From: Sinorhizobium sp. BG8
Lineage (GTDB): Bacteria; Pseudomonadota; Alphaproteobacteria; Rhizobiales; Rhizobiaceae
DNA length: 64,000 nucleotides
Reading direction: 5' to 3'
Assembly (NCBI RefSeq): GCF_016864555.1
Contig: NZ_CP044012.1
Location: 988,501 to 1,052,500, forward strand
This document shows positions 8,548 to 16,894 of the stretch, one piece after another (the stretch's first letter is position 1; the number at the start of each line of letters is the position of its first letter). The position numbers and the translations under genes are program-made. The notes below the pieces were generated by a model. That model had not been told where the DNA came from and did no database searches. It saw only the letters and a program-made list of their open reading frames with translations.

Positions 8548-9768
8548 ATGACTTTGGCCTTCAACAACAACGTCTTCCCGCAGAGCCCAAGCTATGAACA
8601 GCTCGCCAACGTCTTCCGACCCGCATTCAATGAGGTGCGCAAGGGAGCCGAAAAGCGGGATGCGGAACGGGAGCTTCCGCACGAGGCCGTTCGCCAACTG
8701 ACATCACTGAGATTCGGTGCCTTGCGCCTTTCGACCAGCGAGGGTGGCTTCGGTGCGAGCCTGACCGACCTTTTCCGACTGTTAGCGGAACTCGCCGAGG
8801 CCGACTCCAATCTGGTGCAGATCCTTCGCGGCCATTTCGGCTTCGTCGAGGACCTCCTCTATCAACCACGCACCAAGTGGTCGAAACACTGGATCGGACG
8901 CGTCGCTGCGGGAGAGCTCGTCGCGCCGGGATGGACCGAGCCGGGAAGCGCAGATTCCTCAGTGTTCTCAACCCTGGTCAAGCGCGAAGGGGACCACTCT
9001 GTTCTGCAGGGGCGAAAGTTCTACACGACGGGCGCGCTGTTTTCAGAATGGATTGATGTCGGTGCGACAGACGAAAGCGGGGAGCGGGTGTCGGTTGTCG
9101 TGTCGACGCGCGCATCCGGCGTGCGGATAGAGGACGACTGGAACGGCTTCGGACAGTCGCTGACTGCAAGCGGCACTGCTGTTTTCGATGCCGTGCACGT
9201 CGACCCGTCCGAGATCAGGACCACCCAGAACCGCGTGCCCTATCAGACGGCTTTCTTCCAGGTGGTGCACCTTGCCACGCTTGCCGGCATTGCAAACGCC
9301 GCCGTGTCCTCAACGGTGCAGTACCTCGACAAGCGGCAGCGCACCTATTCACATGCGACCACTTCGCTTGCACGTCATGACCCGCAGGTACTCCAACTGC
9401 TCGGACGGGTAAAAGCGGCCGCATACGCGGCTTCCACCCTGGCACTCGACGCCGCACAGAGGCTGGATGATGCCGCCGCACTCATCCGGCAAGGCGTGGA
9501 CGTGGATATCGCAGCGCTCGACGCAACGGTCTACCAGGCCCAGATCGTGGTTGCGGAAAAAGCGCTGGAGGCAACAACCACAATCTTTGGTGGCCTCGGC
9601 GCTTCCGCCCTGAGCACCGATCTTCGCCTCGACCGATATTGGCGGAACGCTCGAACCGTCGCCTCGCACAATCCCGTCATCTACAAGGAACGGATCGTTG
9701 GCGACTACGTCCTCAACGGCGTACAGCCGCCGGCAGGCTGGCTGTCAGGTGTGCGCAGAGAGGCCTGA
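8548..9768 (+). CDS. Acyl-CoA-dehydrogenase-fold flavoprotein, DszC/SfnB-like
   Basis: This 406-aa protein has the acyl-CoA dehydrogenase fold: a helical N-domain, a middle beta domain (APGWTEPGSADSSVF) and a C-terminal helical domain with FGGLGASALSTDLRLDRYWRN. Members placed beside NtaA/DszA-type genes, such as DszC and SfnB, act as FMNH2-dependent monooxygenases rather than CoA-ester dehydrogenases. The start is ATG 8548 because AGGAG lies 7 nt upstream; the frame is open back to a TTG at 8521 without a good RBS. A direct role in the same oxygenase pathway is inferred from context. Confidence 0.82.
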   Translation: MTLAFNNNVFPQSPSYEQLANVFRPAFNEVRKGAEKRDAERELPHEAVRQLTSLRFGALRLSTSEGGFGASLTDLFRLLAELAEADSNLVQILRGHFGFVEDLLYQPRTKWSKHWIGRVAAGELVAPGWTEPGSADSSVFSTLVKREGDHSVLQGRKFYTTGALFSEWIDVGATDESGERVSVVVSTRASGVRIEDDWNGFGQSLTASGTAVFDAVHVDPSEIRTTQNRVPYQTAFFQVVHLATLAGIANAAVSSTVQYLDKRQRTYSHATTSLARHDPQVLQLLGRVKAAAYAASTLALDAAQRLDDAAALIRQGVDVDIAALDATVYQAQIVVAEKALEATTTIFGGLGASALSTDLRLDRYWRNARTVASHNPVIYKERIVGDYVLNGVQPPAGWLSGVRREA

Positions 9769-9795
9769 ATCGGTCCAGTTTCAGGAGCATCCCCA

Positions 9796-11175
9796 TTGAA
9801 AAAGCGTCTCATCTACAATGCCTTCGCGCATGTTACCCCTAACCACCACAGCCATGGGTTCTGGCGTCACCCGGACGGACGCCACCAGCTCGATTTCAAG
9901 CGTCTCGATCCGTGGATCGAATTGGCGCGCGAAGCAGAGCGCGGCAAGCTGGATGCCGTCTTCCTCGCGGACGTCGTAGGCATCTATGACAAGTTCCGCG
10001 ATGGCAAACAGACATCGATCCGCACCGCAATGCAGTTTCCGAGCCATGATCCTGCAAGCATTGTATCCGCCCTCGCCGCGGCAACCAGCAACATAGGCTT
10101 TGCGGTCACGAGCGCGGTCTTTCAGGAGCACCCCTTCAGCTTCGCCCGCAAGCTTTCGACGCTTGACCACATCAGCGACGGACGCGTGGGATGGAACATC
10201 GTCACCTCCTATCTCAACAATGCGGCCCGCAATTTCGGCCTCCCGTCCTTGCCTGAGCATGACGAACGCTATGTGTGGGCCGAGGAGTACATGGAGGTCG
10301 TCTACAAGCTGTGGGAGGGGAGCTGGGAGGACGACGCTCTCGTTGCCGATCCGGAAAGCGGCGTCTACGCCATACCGGAGAAGGTTCATACGATTGACCA
10401 CGCTGGACCGCGATACAGCGTCGAAGGGCCGCATATCGTTGAGCCATCTCCGCAACGCACGCCCATTCTCTATCAGGCAGGTGGTTCGGAAGCAGGGCGC
10501 AACTTTGCGGCTCGCCATGCCGAGGCGACCTTCATTGCCGCCCGCACCCCACGCGCCGCGGCCGAGGATGTAGCCGACCTTCGCGGGCGCGTGCGCCGCG
10601 CCGGACGCGCGCCGGATGACCTCAAGATTCTCGCTTCCCTCGCCCCGGTGATCGGCTCGACCGAGGAAGAGGCGCGGCGCAAACAGAAGGAATTGAAGGA
10701 TTGGCTCAGCATCGAGGCGCTCCAGTCCTTCTGGAGCGGAAGTCTCGGGGTGGATCTCTCCACCATCGACCCGGCGGGACGCCTTGACGAGATTCTCAAC
10801 ACCAATCATGTGCGCGGGGCGGTCCGCGCCTTCATCCAGTCCGCACCGGACGGTGTGATCACCTTCGGAGATCTCCTGAGGGAAACCTTCTCCGGCCGGT
10901 CCCCCGGCACGCCCGAACAGATTGCAGACGAGATTGAACGCTATCGCGACGCTGGCGTCGACGGTTTCAATATCGTGCCTGTGACAACACTTGGCTGGTG
11001 GACGGAGTTTGTCGACGAGGTCGTCCCGGTCTTGAGAAAGCGCGGGCTTATCCAATCCGACTACGGCCCGGGCACACTACGCCAGAAGCTCTTCGGCCGC
11101 GGCTCCCACCTGCCCTCAAAACACCCTGCGCGCCAGCATCGTTTCTGGGATGCAACCCAAAGCGCCGCGGAGTGA
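9796..11175 (+). CDS. NtaA/SnaA/DszA-type flavin-dependent monooxygenase 4
   Basis: This 459-aa LLM-class protein has STLDHISDGRVGWNIVTS at about 118-135 and EPSPQRTPILYQAGGSEAG near 215. It starts with TTG (KKRLIYNAFAHVTPNHHSHG), preceded by CAGGAGCATCCCC, and no better start lies nearby. It is the last gene of the + strand operon and converges with the dha operon. Together with 2876, 5703 and 7145 it makes four paralogous oxygenases in one transcription unit, which suggests successive oxidations or a mixture of related substrates. Confidence 0.87.
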   Translation: MKKRLIYNAFAHVTPNHHSHGFWRHPDGRHQLDFKRLDPWIELAREAERGKLDAVFLADVVGIYDKFRDGKQTSIRTAMQFPSHDPASIVSALAAATSNIGFAVTSAVFQEHPFSFARKLSTLDHISDGRVGWNIVTSYLNNAARNFGLPSLPEHDERYVWAEEYMEVVYKLWEGSWEDDALVADPESGVYAIPEKVHTIDHAGPRYSVEGPHIVEPSPQRTPILYQAGGSEAGRNFAARHAEATFIAARTPRAAAEDVADLRGRVRRAGRAPDDLKILASLAPVIGSTEEEARRKQKELKDWLSIEALQSFWSGSLGVDLSTIDPAGRLDEILNTNHVRGAVRAFIQSAPDGVITFGDLLRETFSGRSPGTPEQIADEIERYRDAGVDGFNIVPVTTLGWWTEFVDEVVPVLRKRGLIQSDYGPGTLRQKLFGRGSHLPSKHPARQHRFWDATQSAAE

Positions 11176-11395
11176 AAACCCGCAGCGTCGGTGCAGGATT
11201 CGTTCCATGGTCGGAGTTTACGCTTCGGAGGTCAGAACAAGTCTTGTCTCCTCAGGTGCGTGTATGTCCGGAGAAACTGCATCGGACAACGCGCTTCGAC
11301 TAAATAACTCTATGGCCGGGCGGGTGGATTGGCCATCCATCGTACGGCCAAGGAAGTCAACGAACCCAAACTGAGCTTCATTCTCACCAAAATCA

Positions 11396-11419
11396 GGCGC
11401 GCCGCACAACTGGCGCGCC
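11396..11419 (-). terminator. Terminator-like hairpin downstream of the dha operon
   Basis: GGCGCGCC repeats around an 8-nt loop and can form an 8-bp GC-rich stem. On the - strand it is followed by TGATTTTGG, a short T-rich tail. It lies 5 nt beyond the stop of the last dhaL gene, between convergent operons. Confidence 0.6.
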
Positions 11420-11423
11420 ATTC

Positions 11424-12065
11424 TCACTGCGCGAAGGCGCCCCTCATCGCACGCAGTATCAGCACTGCCGATGCAGCGCCCGGGTCGACATGGCCCAGCG
11501 ATCGTTCCCCCAGCCGCGCTGCGCGCCCCCGTGCGGCGACCATTGACCGGGTGGAGTTTGCGCCCCCTTCCGCGGCGGCAACGATCTCGTCCCACATTTC
11601 CCGTACGCCCAGTCCCTTCTCGTTTGCTTGCTGGGCGGCCTCGACGGCCGGAATCCAGGCATCCAGCATCGTCTTGTCTCCGCGCTGGCCCTTGCCCCGA
11701 TCCTTGATGCCCTGCGTGATCGCTCCCACGATTGCAGCCTGTCCCGCTTGCGAAAGGCTTTCGTCTTCCTTCAGGGCCTGGGCTGCTTTTCGGAAGCCCG
11801 TTGCATAGAGCGGTCCCGTTGATGCACCGACAGCATCAAGGAACGCCGTCGCGGCAGCGGACAGGATTTCAGACGGCAATGTCCGCTCGATATCGAGCCT
11901 TGCAATTGCGCTGCTGACGGCAGCAAATCCGAGGGACATGGTGATCCCGTGATCGGCATCGCCAACGGCACCATCAAGCTCCGACAGGTGATCCTTCTCA
12001 GTATGCATGACAACAGCGATAAGTTGAAACATCCGGCTGAGATCGTGTGATGCCGTTTCCGCCAT
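11424..12065 (-). CDS. dhaL: Dihydroxyacetone-kinase-type nucleotide-binding subunit DhaL (copy 1)
   Basis: This 213-aa protein has the DhaL phosphate-binding block LDGAVGDADHGITM at about 29-42, where the Asp residues bind Mg-nucleotide. A second block, ASTGPLYATGF, lies near 80. DhaL is the nucleotide subunit that passes phosphate to a ketose bound covalently on DhaK. AGGGGG lies upstream of the ATG. It follows the SorC-DhaK fusion gene by 62 nt and would pair with that DhaK domain. No DhaM phosphotransferase gene lies in the window, so whether ATP or PTS supplies the phosphate is open. Confidence 0.9.
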   Translation of the reverse strand: MAETASHDLSRMFQLIAVVMHTEKDHLSELDGAVGDADHGITMSLGFAAVSSAIARLDIERTLPSEILSAAATAFLDAVGASTGPLYATGFRKAAQALKEDESLSQAGQAAIVGAITQGIKDRGKGQRGDKTMLDAWIPAVEAAQQANEKGLGVREMWDEIVAAAEGGANSTRSMVAARGRAARLGERSLGHVDPGAASAVLILRAMRGAFAQ

Positions 12066-12127
12066 CTAATGCCCCCTGGGAGTGGCTGAATTTGTATTCG
12101 TGATCACGTTGAGCTCCAGCTTTTTGT

Positions 12128-14224
12128 TCAATTTATGCGAAGGAACGCCGTTTCGCACGGGTGACGGAGCAGCTCGGACAATTCCTGATCCAGATGCAGA
12201 ATGGAGATGGATACGCCGACCATATCGAGCGAGGTGCAGTAGTGGCCGACCCAATTCGCCTCTATGTGGATGTTCTTGGCTCCCAGGCGTTGTTCCACGC
12301 GGCGGAACAGAATGTAGAGTTCCATCAGGGGAGTCGCACCAAACGAGTTCACGAGCACGGCCACACGATCCCCCGGCACCGCGTTCATCTCACCGAAAAT
12401 ACGGTCCATGATCCGATCCGTGATTTCATCCGCGCTCATCATCTTATCGCGAACCACGCCACGCTCGCCGTGGATGCCCATCCCGATCTCGATGTCGTCA
12501 GGCCCGATCTCAAAATTGTGTCGCCGGGTCTGGGGCAACGAGCATGGTTCTAGCGCCACGCCCATTGTAAAGGTGCGGCTGTTTGCCTTCCTTGTTACCG
12601 CTTCACAGTCGGCGAGAGACAAACCGCGATCGCACGCCGCTCCCGCGATCTTGAAGATGAAGAAATTCCCGGCAACACCGCGTCTGCCGTCCCTATCCTC
12701 GACCGGGGACGACGCTATGTCGTCTGTCGTGAGGACAGAGCGAACTGTGATGTTTTCCTCCTGCGCCATCTCCGCTGCCATTTCGAAATTCATGACGTCG
12801 CCAGCATAGTTGCCGTAGACGAAGAGAACTCCTTGGCCGCCGGAGGCAGCTCTCGCGCATTCTAGAATTGGCCCGGGAGGCGGCGACGAAAAGATGTTTC
12901 CGACGGCGACAGCATCGGCAAGGCCCTTGCCGACATAGCCGAGAAAACAGGGCTCATGACCGGTCCCGCCCCCGATGACCAAGCCCACCTTGCCCGGTCG
13001 CGGACCATCGCGCGCTACCAGCGTGCGGTTCGATCCCTTGATCGGCGCGATATAGGCCGAATGAGCCTTGGTCACACCTTCGAGCATCTCATCCACGACA
13101 TCGTCGGGATTGTTGAGAAACTTCTTGATATGCGTGCGGAAGTTCGCCGGCAATGGCGTCGTGTTCTCGCTTCGTGACCGGGGAGACAGCTTTTGATTGA
13201 TCTCCGTCACGCCATCGGCGTTCAGAATGCCGCGCCCGGTGGCAGCATCTGTAATGAGGACGCTTACATACCCACCGCGGAGTGCACCGAGGATCGCGGG
13301 AACCTTGTCGAAGCCGCCCGCGACTGCGATGCGCATCCTGATCTGCTTCAGCATGTCGAGGGAGATGCCTATCGTCCTTTCGTCCAGCGGACCCGGGACG
13401 GGCTGACCTTGCGAATCAATGAAGCGTCCAGCGAGGACCCCGACCGCATTCTTCGCGAGGTATTCCTGTATCGAGACCGACTCGAAGAACCCGCTCGTAT
13501 GAATGGTTGAGTTGGGACGCAAGGACGACACACTGAAGAGCGCCTTGTTCGCTCCGGCCAAGGCAGCGAATTGCTCTTCGATCAATGCCTCCTGCAGGAA
13601 TGCCTTCTGCACCGTAGCGCTGGCGACGATGGCCGGCGCGGTAAGATTGATCAGCCTTGCGCCGGTCGCCTGGGCCATGGCAGACGCGCACAACTCAGGT
13701 GTATAGGGAAAGCTCGCTCTTGTCCCACCCGTGGCCTGCACCACGGTCACATCCTGAAGGTCGGAGGAGGACGTATTTTCGGCTATCGCCAAAACAGTGC
13801 GCCCCCACGCTACCGCCAGAGTATCGCCTGACTTCAGCAATTTGGCGACGGCCTGCCCGCCCGCTGTCCCCAGACGATCGATCAAGGCACGTGAACCGTC
13901 ATCGCTGGGAACGACCAGACAATCGTGCAGCCCGAAATGGCGCTTCAGTTCTTGCGCGATGGCAAGTGAACTCAGGCGGCTCGGCTCAAGAGATATGTTC
14001 ACGATGCCGCGGCTACGGGCATCGGCGAGATAGCTGTTCACCGTCGCGCGGGAAATTCCCATGATATCAGCGATATCGTGCTGCGTGCGGCCTTCCTCAT
14101 AGTAGAGCCAACAGGCCCAGACATAGGGATCGTCCCCATATCGAAGGGGCATCGCGTCAAACGATTCCGCCTGACTGACCTTGCTTCCCGTTGTTTTCCC
14201 TGATGGTGACATCTTGCTCGCCAT
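12128..14224 (-). CDS. Fusion of a SorC-type transcription regulator with a DhaK ketose-kinase domain
   Basis: From ATG 14224 this is a 698-aa two-part protein. Residues about 44-76 form a helix-turn-helix (EEGRTQHDIADIMGIS, then RATVNSYLADARSRGI). Residues about 85-345 are the SorC/DeoR-like effector domain (GDTLAVAWGRT, ITDAATGRGIL). A short linker, SPRSRSENTTPLPAN, leads into a full DhaK domain (about 362-698). It has GGGTGHEPCFLGYVGKG and GMGIHGERGV, which holds the substrate-binding His. The reading frame is continuous through the join. The protein could sense or phosphorylate a ketose and control transcription in one polypeptide. In E. coli, by contrast, a separate DhaR is controlled by DhaK and DhaL. 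The ORF stays open to 14302; ATG 14212 is an alternative start. Confidence 0.88.
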   Translation of the reverse strand: MASKMSPSGKTTGSKVSQAESFDAMPLRYGDDPYVWACWLYYEEGRTQHDIADIMGISRATVNSYLADARSRGIVNISLEPSRLSSLAIAQELKRHFGLHDCLVVPSDDGSRALIDRLGTAGGQAVAKLLKSGDTLAVAWGRTVLAIAENTSSSDLQDVTVVQATGGTRASFPYTPELCASAMAQATGARLINLTAPAIVASATVQKAFLQEALIEEQFAALAGANKALFSVSSLRPNSTIHTSGFFESVSIQEYLAKNAVGVLAGRFIDSQGQPVPGPLDERTIGISLDMLKQIRMRIAVAGGFDKVPAILGALRGGYVSVLITDAATGRGILNADGVTEINQKLSPRSRSENTTPLPANFRTHIKKFLNNPDDVVDEMLEGVTKAHSAYIAPIKGSNRTLVARDGPRPGKVGLVIGGGTGHEPCFLGYVGKGLADAVAVGNIFSSPPPGPILECARAASGGQGVLFVYGNYAGDVMNFEMAAEMAQEENITVRSVLTTDDIASSPVEDRDGRRGVAGNFFIFKIAGAACDRGLSLADCEAVTRKANSRTFTMGVALEPCSLPQTRRHNFEIGPDDIEIGMGIHGERGVVRDKMMSADEITDRIMDRIFGEMNAVPGDRVAVLVNSFGATPLMELYILFRRVEQRLGAKNIHIEANWVGHYCTSLDMVGVSISILHLDQELSELLRHPCETAFLRIN

Positions 14225-14310
14225 GGATACCGACTCGTCCCGGTTTCTGATGCGAAAATGTAAGCATTGTCTGGGGTTTGCAATGCCATTGCGACGTCGC
14301 ACGACAGAAG

Positions 14311-14344
14311 GCGTGGCCGAACTGATTGTTCAGTCCGGCCACGC
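14311..14344 (-). terminator. Hairpin between dhaL copy 2 and the regulator-kinase fusion gene
   Basis: A 9-bp stem, GCGTGGCCG/CGGCCACGC, continues after one mismatch into ACTGA/TCAGT with a TTGT loop. It lies 38 nt beyond the stop of dhaL copy 2. No clear T-run follows, so it may only attenuate. It would partly separate expression of the transporter-kinase operon from the SorC-DhaK/DhaL pair. Confidence 0.5.
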
Positions 14345-14381
14345 GGCCCTGGGAGGCACAAAACAAGCAGAGATCGCCCAA

Positions 14382-15023
14382 CTACTGGAGTCGATCCCGA
14401 GCGCCGACCGACAATTCCTTGAGGATAATCGCGCAAGACGTCGCACCGGCGTCAAGCACACCGAGGGAACGGTCGCCCAGACGGCTGGCCCTTCCAATTT
14501 TTGCTACCAGGTTGATCGTTGAATCGCGACCAGCCTCAGCTGCGTCGACGAGAGCATCGAGGGCTTCGCCGAATGAATTGCCAGAAGCAATCGAGGCGTC
14601 GAAGGCATCGACCGCCGGGACCAGAGCGTCCAGGAGCGTCTTGTCTCCGACCTTTGCCGAACCAATGGACTGGATCCCTTCCAGCCCGGCGTGAAGCATC
14701 CGGCTGAAGGCGGCGCTGTCGATCAAGTCGACGCCTTCAAGCTTTTCGGCAAACTCCGTAAACATGACACCGTACAGTGGCCCCATGGAGCCGCCGATTT
14801 CCGTCATCAGGATCGTGCCGAGGGTTTCCAGGGAGGCCGCCAGCGAAAGGTCCTGTCCCTTCAGGCGCTCGGCCGCCATTCCGAACCCCTTGGCCATGTT
14901 GACGCCGTGGTCGCCGTCGCCAATTTTGCCATCGATTTCGCTGAGATAGGCGCGGTTCTCAATGATACGCGCTGCCATGGAGAGAACGATATCGCCAGCG
15001 GCCGCGTTTTTAAGTGTCTGCAT
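14382..15023 (-). CDS. dhaL: Dihydroxyacetone-kinase-type subunit DhaL (copy 2)
   Basis: This 213-aa DhaL has the nucleotide block IDGKIGDGDHGVNM at about 29-42 and GGSMGPLYGVMF near 80. It forms a matched pair with the separate DhaK 13 nt upstream. The start is ATG 15023, since GGAGG precedes it; the frame is open further, but that would run into dhaK. The cytosolic DhaK-DhaL complex would phosphorylate dihydroxyacetone or a related short ketose. Confidence 0.9.
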   Translation of the reverse strand: MQTLKNAAAGDIVLSMAARIIENRAYLSEIDGKIGDGDHGVNMAKGFGMAAERLKGQDLSLAASLETLGTILMTEIGGSMGPLYGVMFTEFAEKLEGVDLIDSAAFSRMLHAGLEGIQSIGSAKVGDKTLLDALVPAVDAFDASIASGNSFGEALDALVDAAEAGRDSTINLVAKIGRASRLGDRSLGVLDAGATSCAIILKELSVGARDRLQ

Positions 15024-15036
15024 TGATCCGCCTCCG

Positions 15037-16029
15037 TTACAAGATTGTGGTGCACCGGACCTCGACGTCAAGGAGCTCCTTCAGTTCCTCGTCAAGGGCC
15101 AATACGGTCAGGGTTGCACCAACCATTTCAAGCGATGTGAAGTAGTTGCCGACATAGGTCTTGTAAATTTTCAGACCTCGACCGGTGATCTCCGTCTCGA
15201 TGGTGTCATTCAATATGTAGAGTTCGTTGATGGGCGTCGCGCCGAGTCCCGAGACGAGAACCGCAACTTCAGTTCCCTTCGGAAGGTTGTGATCGTCCAG
15301 GACGATCTGACACATGTCCTTCGCCACGTCCTGCGCCGATTTCAGTGGCTCCACGCGCACACCGGGTTCGCCATGGTGGCCGATACCCACTTCCATCGTG
15401 CCCGGTTTGATCTCGAAGTTCGGATGGCCCACCGCTGGCAATGTGCAAGGTCCAAGCCCGACGCCGATGGAACGGCAATTGTCGATGGCTTTCTGTGCCG
15501 TGACGCGCACCTCTTCCAGCGAGGCGCCGGTCGCTGCCTTGGCGCCACCGATCTTCCACATGAAGATCTCGCCGGCGACGCCCCGGCGCTTTTCGCGTTC
15601 TTCCACTGGGGCCGAGCAGACGTCATCATTGGCGACGACGGTTGCAACCTCGATGTCATCCTTCGCGGCAAGTTTGGTCGCCATTTTGACGTTCATGTTG
15701 TCGCCGGCATAGTTGCCGTAAAGCACGATGACGCCCTTGCCGCCGTTTGCCTCACGAATGGCATCATGGAAGCTCTTTGCAGTCGGCGACGAGAACAATT
15801 CTCCAACCGCTACCGCGTCCAGCATGTTCTTGCCGGTGTAACCGATGAACGCGGGCTCATGACCCGAGCCGCCACCTGTCACGACACCCACCTTACCTGC
15901 TTGCGGCGCTCCCTTCGCGACAACGACGCGAGGATTTTCTGCAAGACGAACAATGTCGGAATGGGCTTTGATGAATCCCTTCACCGTATCTTCGACAACT
16001 TCGTCGGGGTTGTTTACGAAACGCTGCAT
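15037..16029 (-). CDS. dhaK: Dihydroxyacetone-kinase-type substrate subunit DhaK
   Basis: This 330-aa protein covers the whole DhaK fold. It has GGGSGHEPAFIGYTGKN near 47-64 and EVGIGHHGEPGV near 210, holding the His that binds the carbonyl of the substrate covalently. ATG 16029 is chosen because AGGAG lies 8 nt upstream; an upstream in-frame start at 16053 lacks support. Neighbours are an SDR dehydrogenase and a ribose-type importer. That suggests a polyol is imported, oxidised to a ketose and phosphorylated here. Dihydroxyacetone, erythrulose and apulose kinases share this fold, so the substrate is not settled. Confidence 0.9.
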   Translation of the reverse strand: MQRFVNNPDEVVEDTVKGFIKAHSDIVRLAENPRVVVAKGAPQAGKVGVVTGGGSGHEPAFIGYTGKNMLDAVAVGELFSSPTAKSFHDAIREANGGKGVIVLYGNYAGDNMNVKMATKLAAKDDIEVATVVANDDVCSAPVEEREKRRGVAGEIFMWKIGGAKAATGASLEEVRVTAQKAIDNCRSIGVGLGPCTLPAVGHPNFEIKPGTMEVGIGHHGEPGVRVEPLKSAQDVAKDMCQIVLDDHNLPKGTEVAVLVSGLGATPINELYILNDTIETEITGRGLKIYKTYVGNYFTSLEMVGATLTVLALDEELKELLDVEVRCTTIL

Positions 16030-16062
16030 GCGTGTCTCCTGTAAGATATCCAAGCGCCAGGC

Positions 16063-16836
16063 TCAGAGAATTGTATAGCCGCCGTCGATCAGCAGATCGG
16101 CACCGTTGATCATGTCGGCGCCAGCAGAGGTAAGAAACACCGCGGCGGCCGCGATCTCTTCGGGGAACGCAAAACGGCCAGCGGGAATGCGCTTCTTTGC
16201 GGCGTCACCTTTTTCACCGGACCATGCTTTCTTGCCGAGTTCGGTCAGCACAATGGTGGGCGAGATGGTATTGACGCGGATTCCGTACTTCCCCCATTCG
16301 GCGGCGAAGGTCTTCGACATCCCGATGACACCGAATTTCGATGCACAATAGGCGACATGGTCCTCGATCGCGACCGTTCCGGCCTGGGACGCCAGATTCA
16401 CGATCTTTCCGCCCTTGCCAGCCGTGATCATCGCCTTTCCGACAGCTTGGGTTACGAGGAAGCTTCCCTTGAGGTTGATGTTGATCGTTCTGTCCCAATG
16501 GTCGAGAGACAGCTCCTCGGCGGGCGCAAGGTACACTACGCCGGCACTGTTGACGGCAATGTCGATTCCGCCGAATGCAGACACGACTCCGGCGACGGCT
16601 GCATTCACCGAGTCCGGGTTCGACACGTCACAGACGAATGGCTTGGCATTGGCTCCCAACGCGTCAGCCTTGGCTTTCGCGATGTCCTCGTTGATGTCGA
16701 GAACGGCAACATGTGCACCCTTGGCGATGAAAGCCTCGCAAATTGCGGCGCCGATGCCCGACGCGCCGCCGGTCACAAGGGCGACTTTGCCAGTCAGCGG
16801 AAAGTTCAGGTCGATTTCAGGAGCTTTGTCGGTCAT
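16063..16836 (-). CDS. SDR-family polyol dehydrogenase
   Basis: This 257-aa classical short-chain dehydrogenase has cofactor motif VTGGASGIG at about 20-28, NSAGV near 100, Ser in LASQAG and catalytic YCASK near 165. ASP-type residues after the second strand (VLDIN) favour NAD over NADP. GolD-like and D-threitol-dehydrogenase-like SDRs commonly lie beside DhaK-type kinases, where they make the ketose that the kinase uses. That role is inferred from the next gene, dhaK, 33 nt downstream. Confidence 0.85.
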   Translation of the reverse strand: MTDKAPEIDLNFPLTGKVALVTGGASGIGAAICEAFIAKGAHVAVLDINEDIAKAKADALGANAKPFVCDVSNPDSVNAAVAGVVSAFGGIDIAVNSAGVVYLAPAEELSLDHWDRTININLKGSFLVTQAVGKAMITAGKGGKIVNLASQAGTVAIEDHVAYCASKFGVIGMSKTFAAEWGKYGIRVNTISPTIVLTELGKKAWSGEKGDAAKKRIPAGRFAFPEEIAAAAVFLTSAGADMINGADLLIDGGYTIL

Positions 16837-16861
16837 TGTTTCACAGGCCTCGATTTGGGTG

Positions 16862-16883
16862 GCGGGGCGGCTGTCCGCCCCGC
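16862..16883 (-). promoter_or_regulatory. Intra-operon stem-loop after the binding-protein gene
   Basis: A perfect 9-bp stem, GCGGGGCGG/CCGCCCCGC, with a CTGT loop lies between the binding-protein stop and the SDR start. There is no T-run, and the operon continues. This is the same placement as the hairpins at 97, 5649 and 38087, which suggests differential expression of the binding protein. Confidence 0.6.
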
Positions 16884-16894
16884 GCTTGAGTTGG

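Noticed and set aside
14225-14302. 26-codon extension of the SorC-DhaK fusion
   Set aside because: No RBS precedes 14302, and the HTH begins well after ATG 14224.
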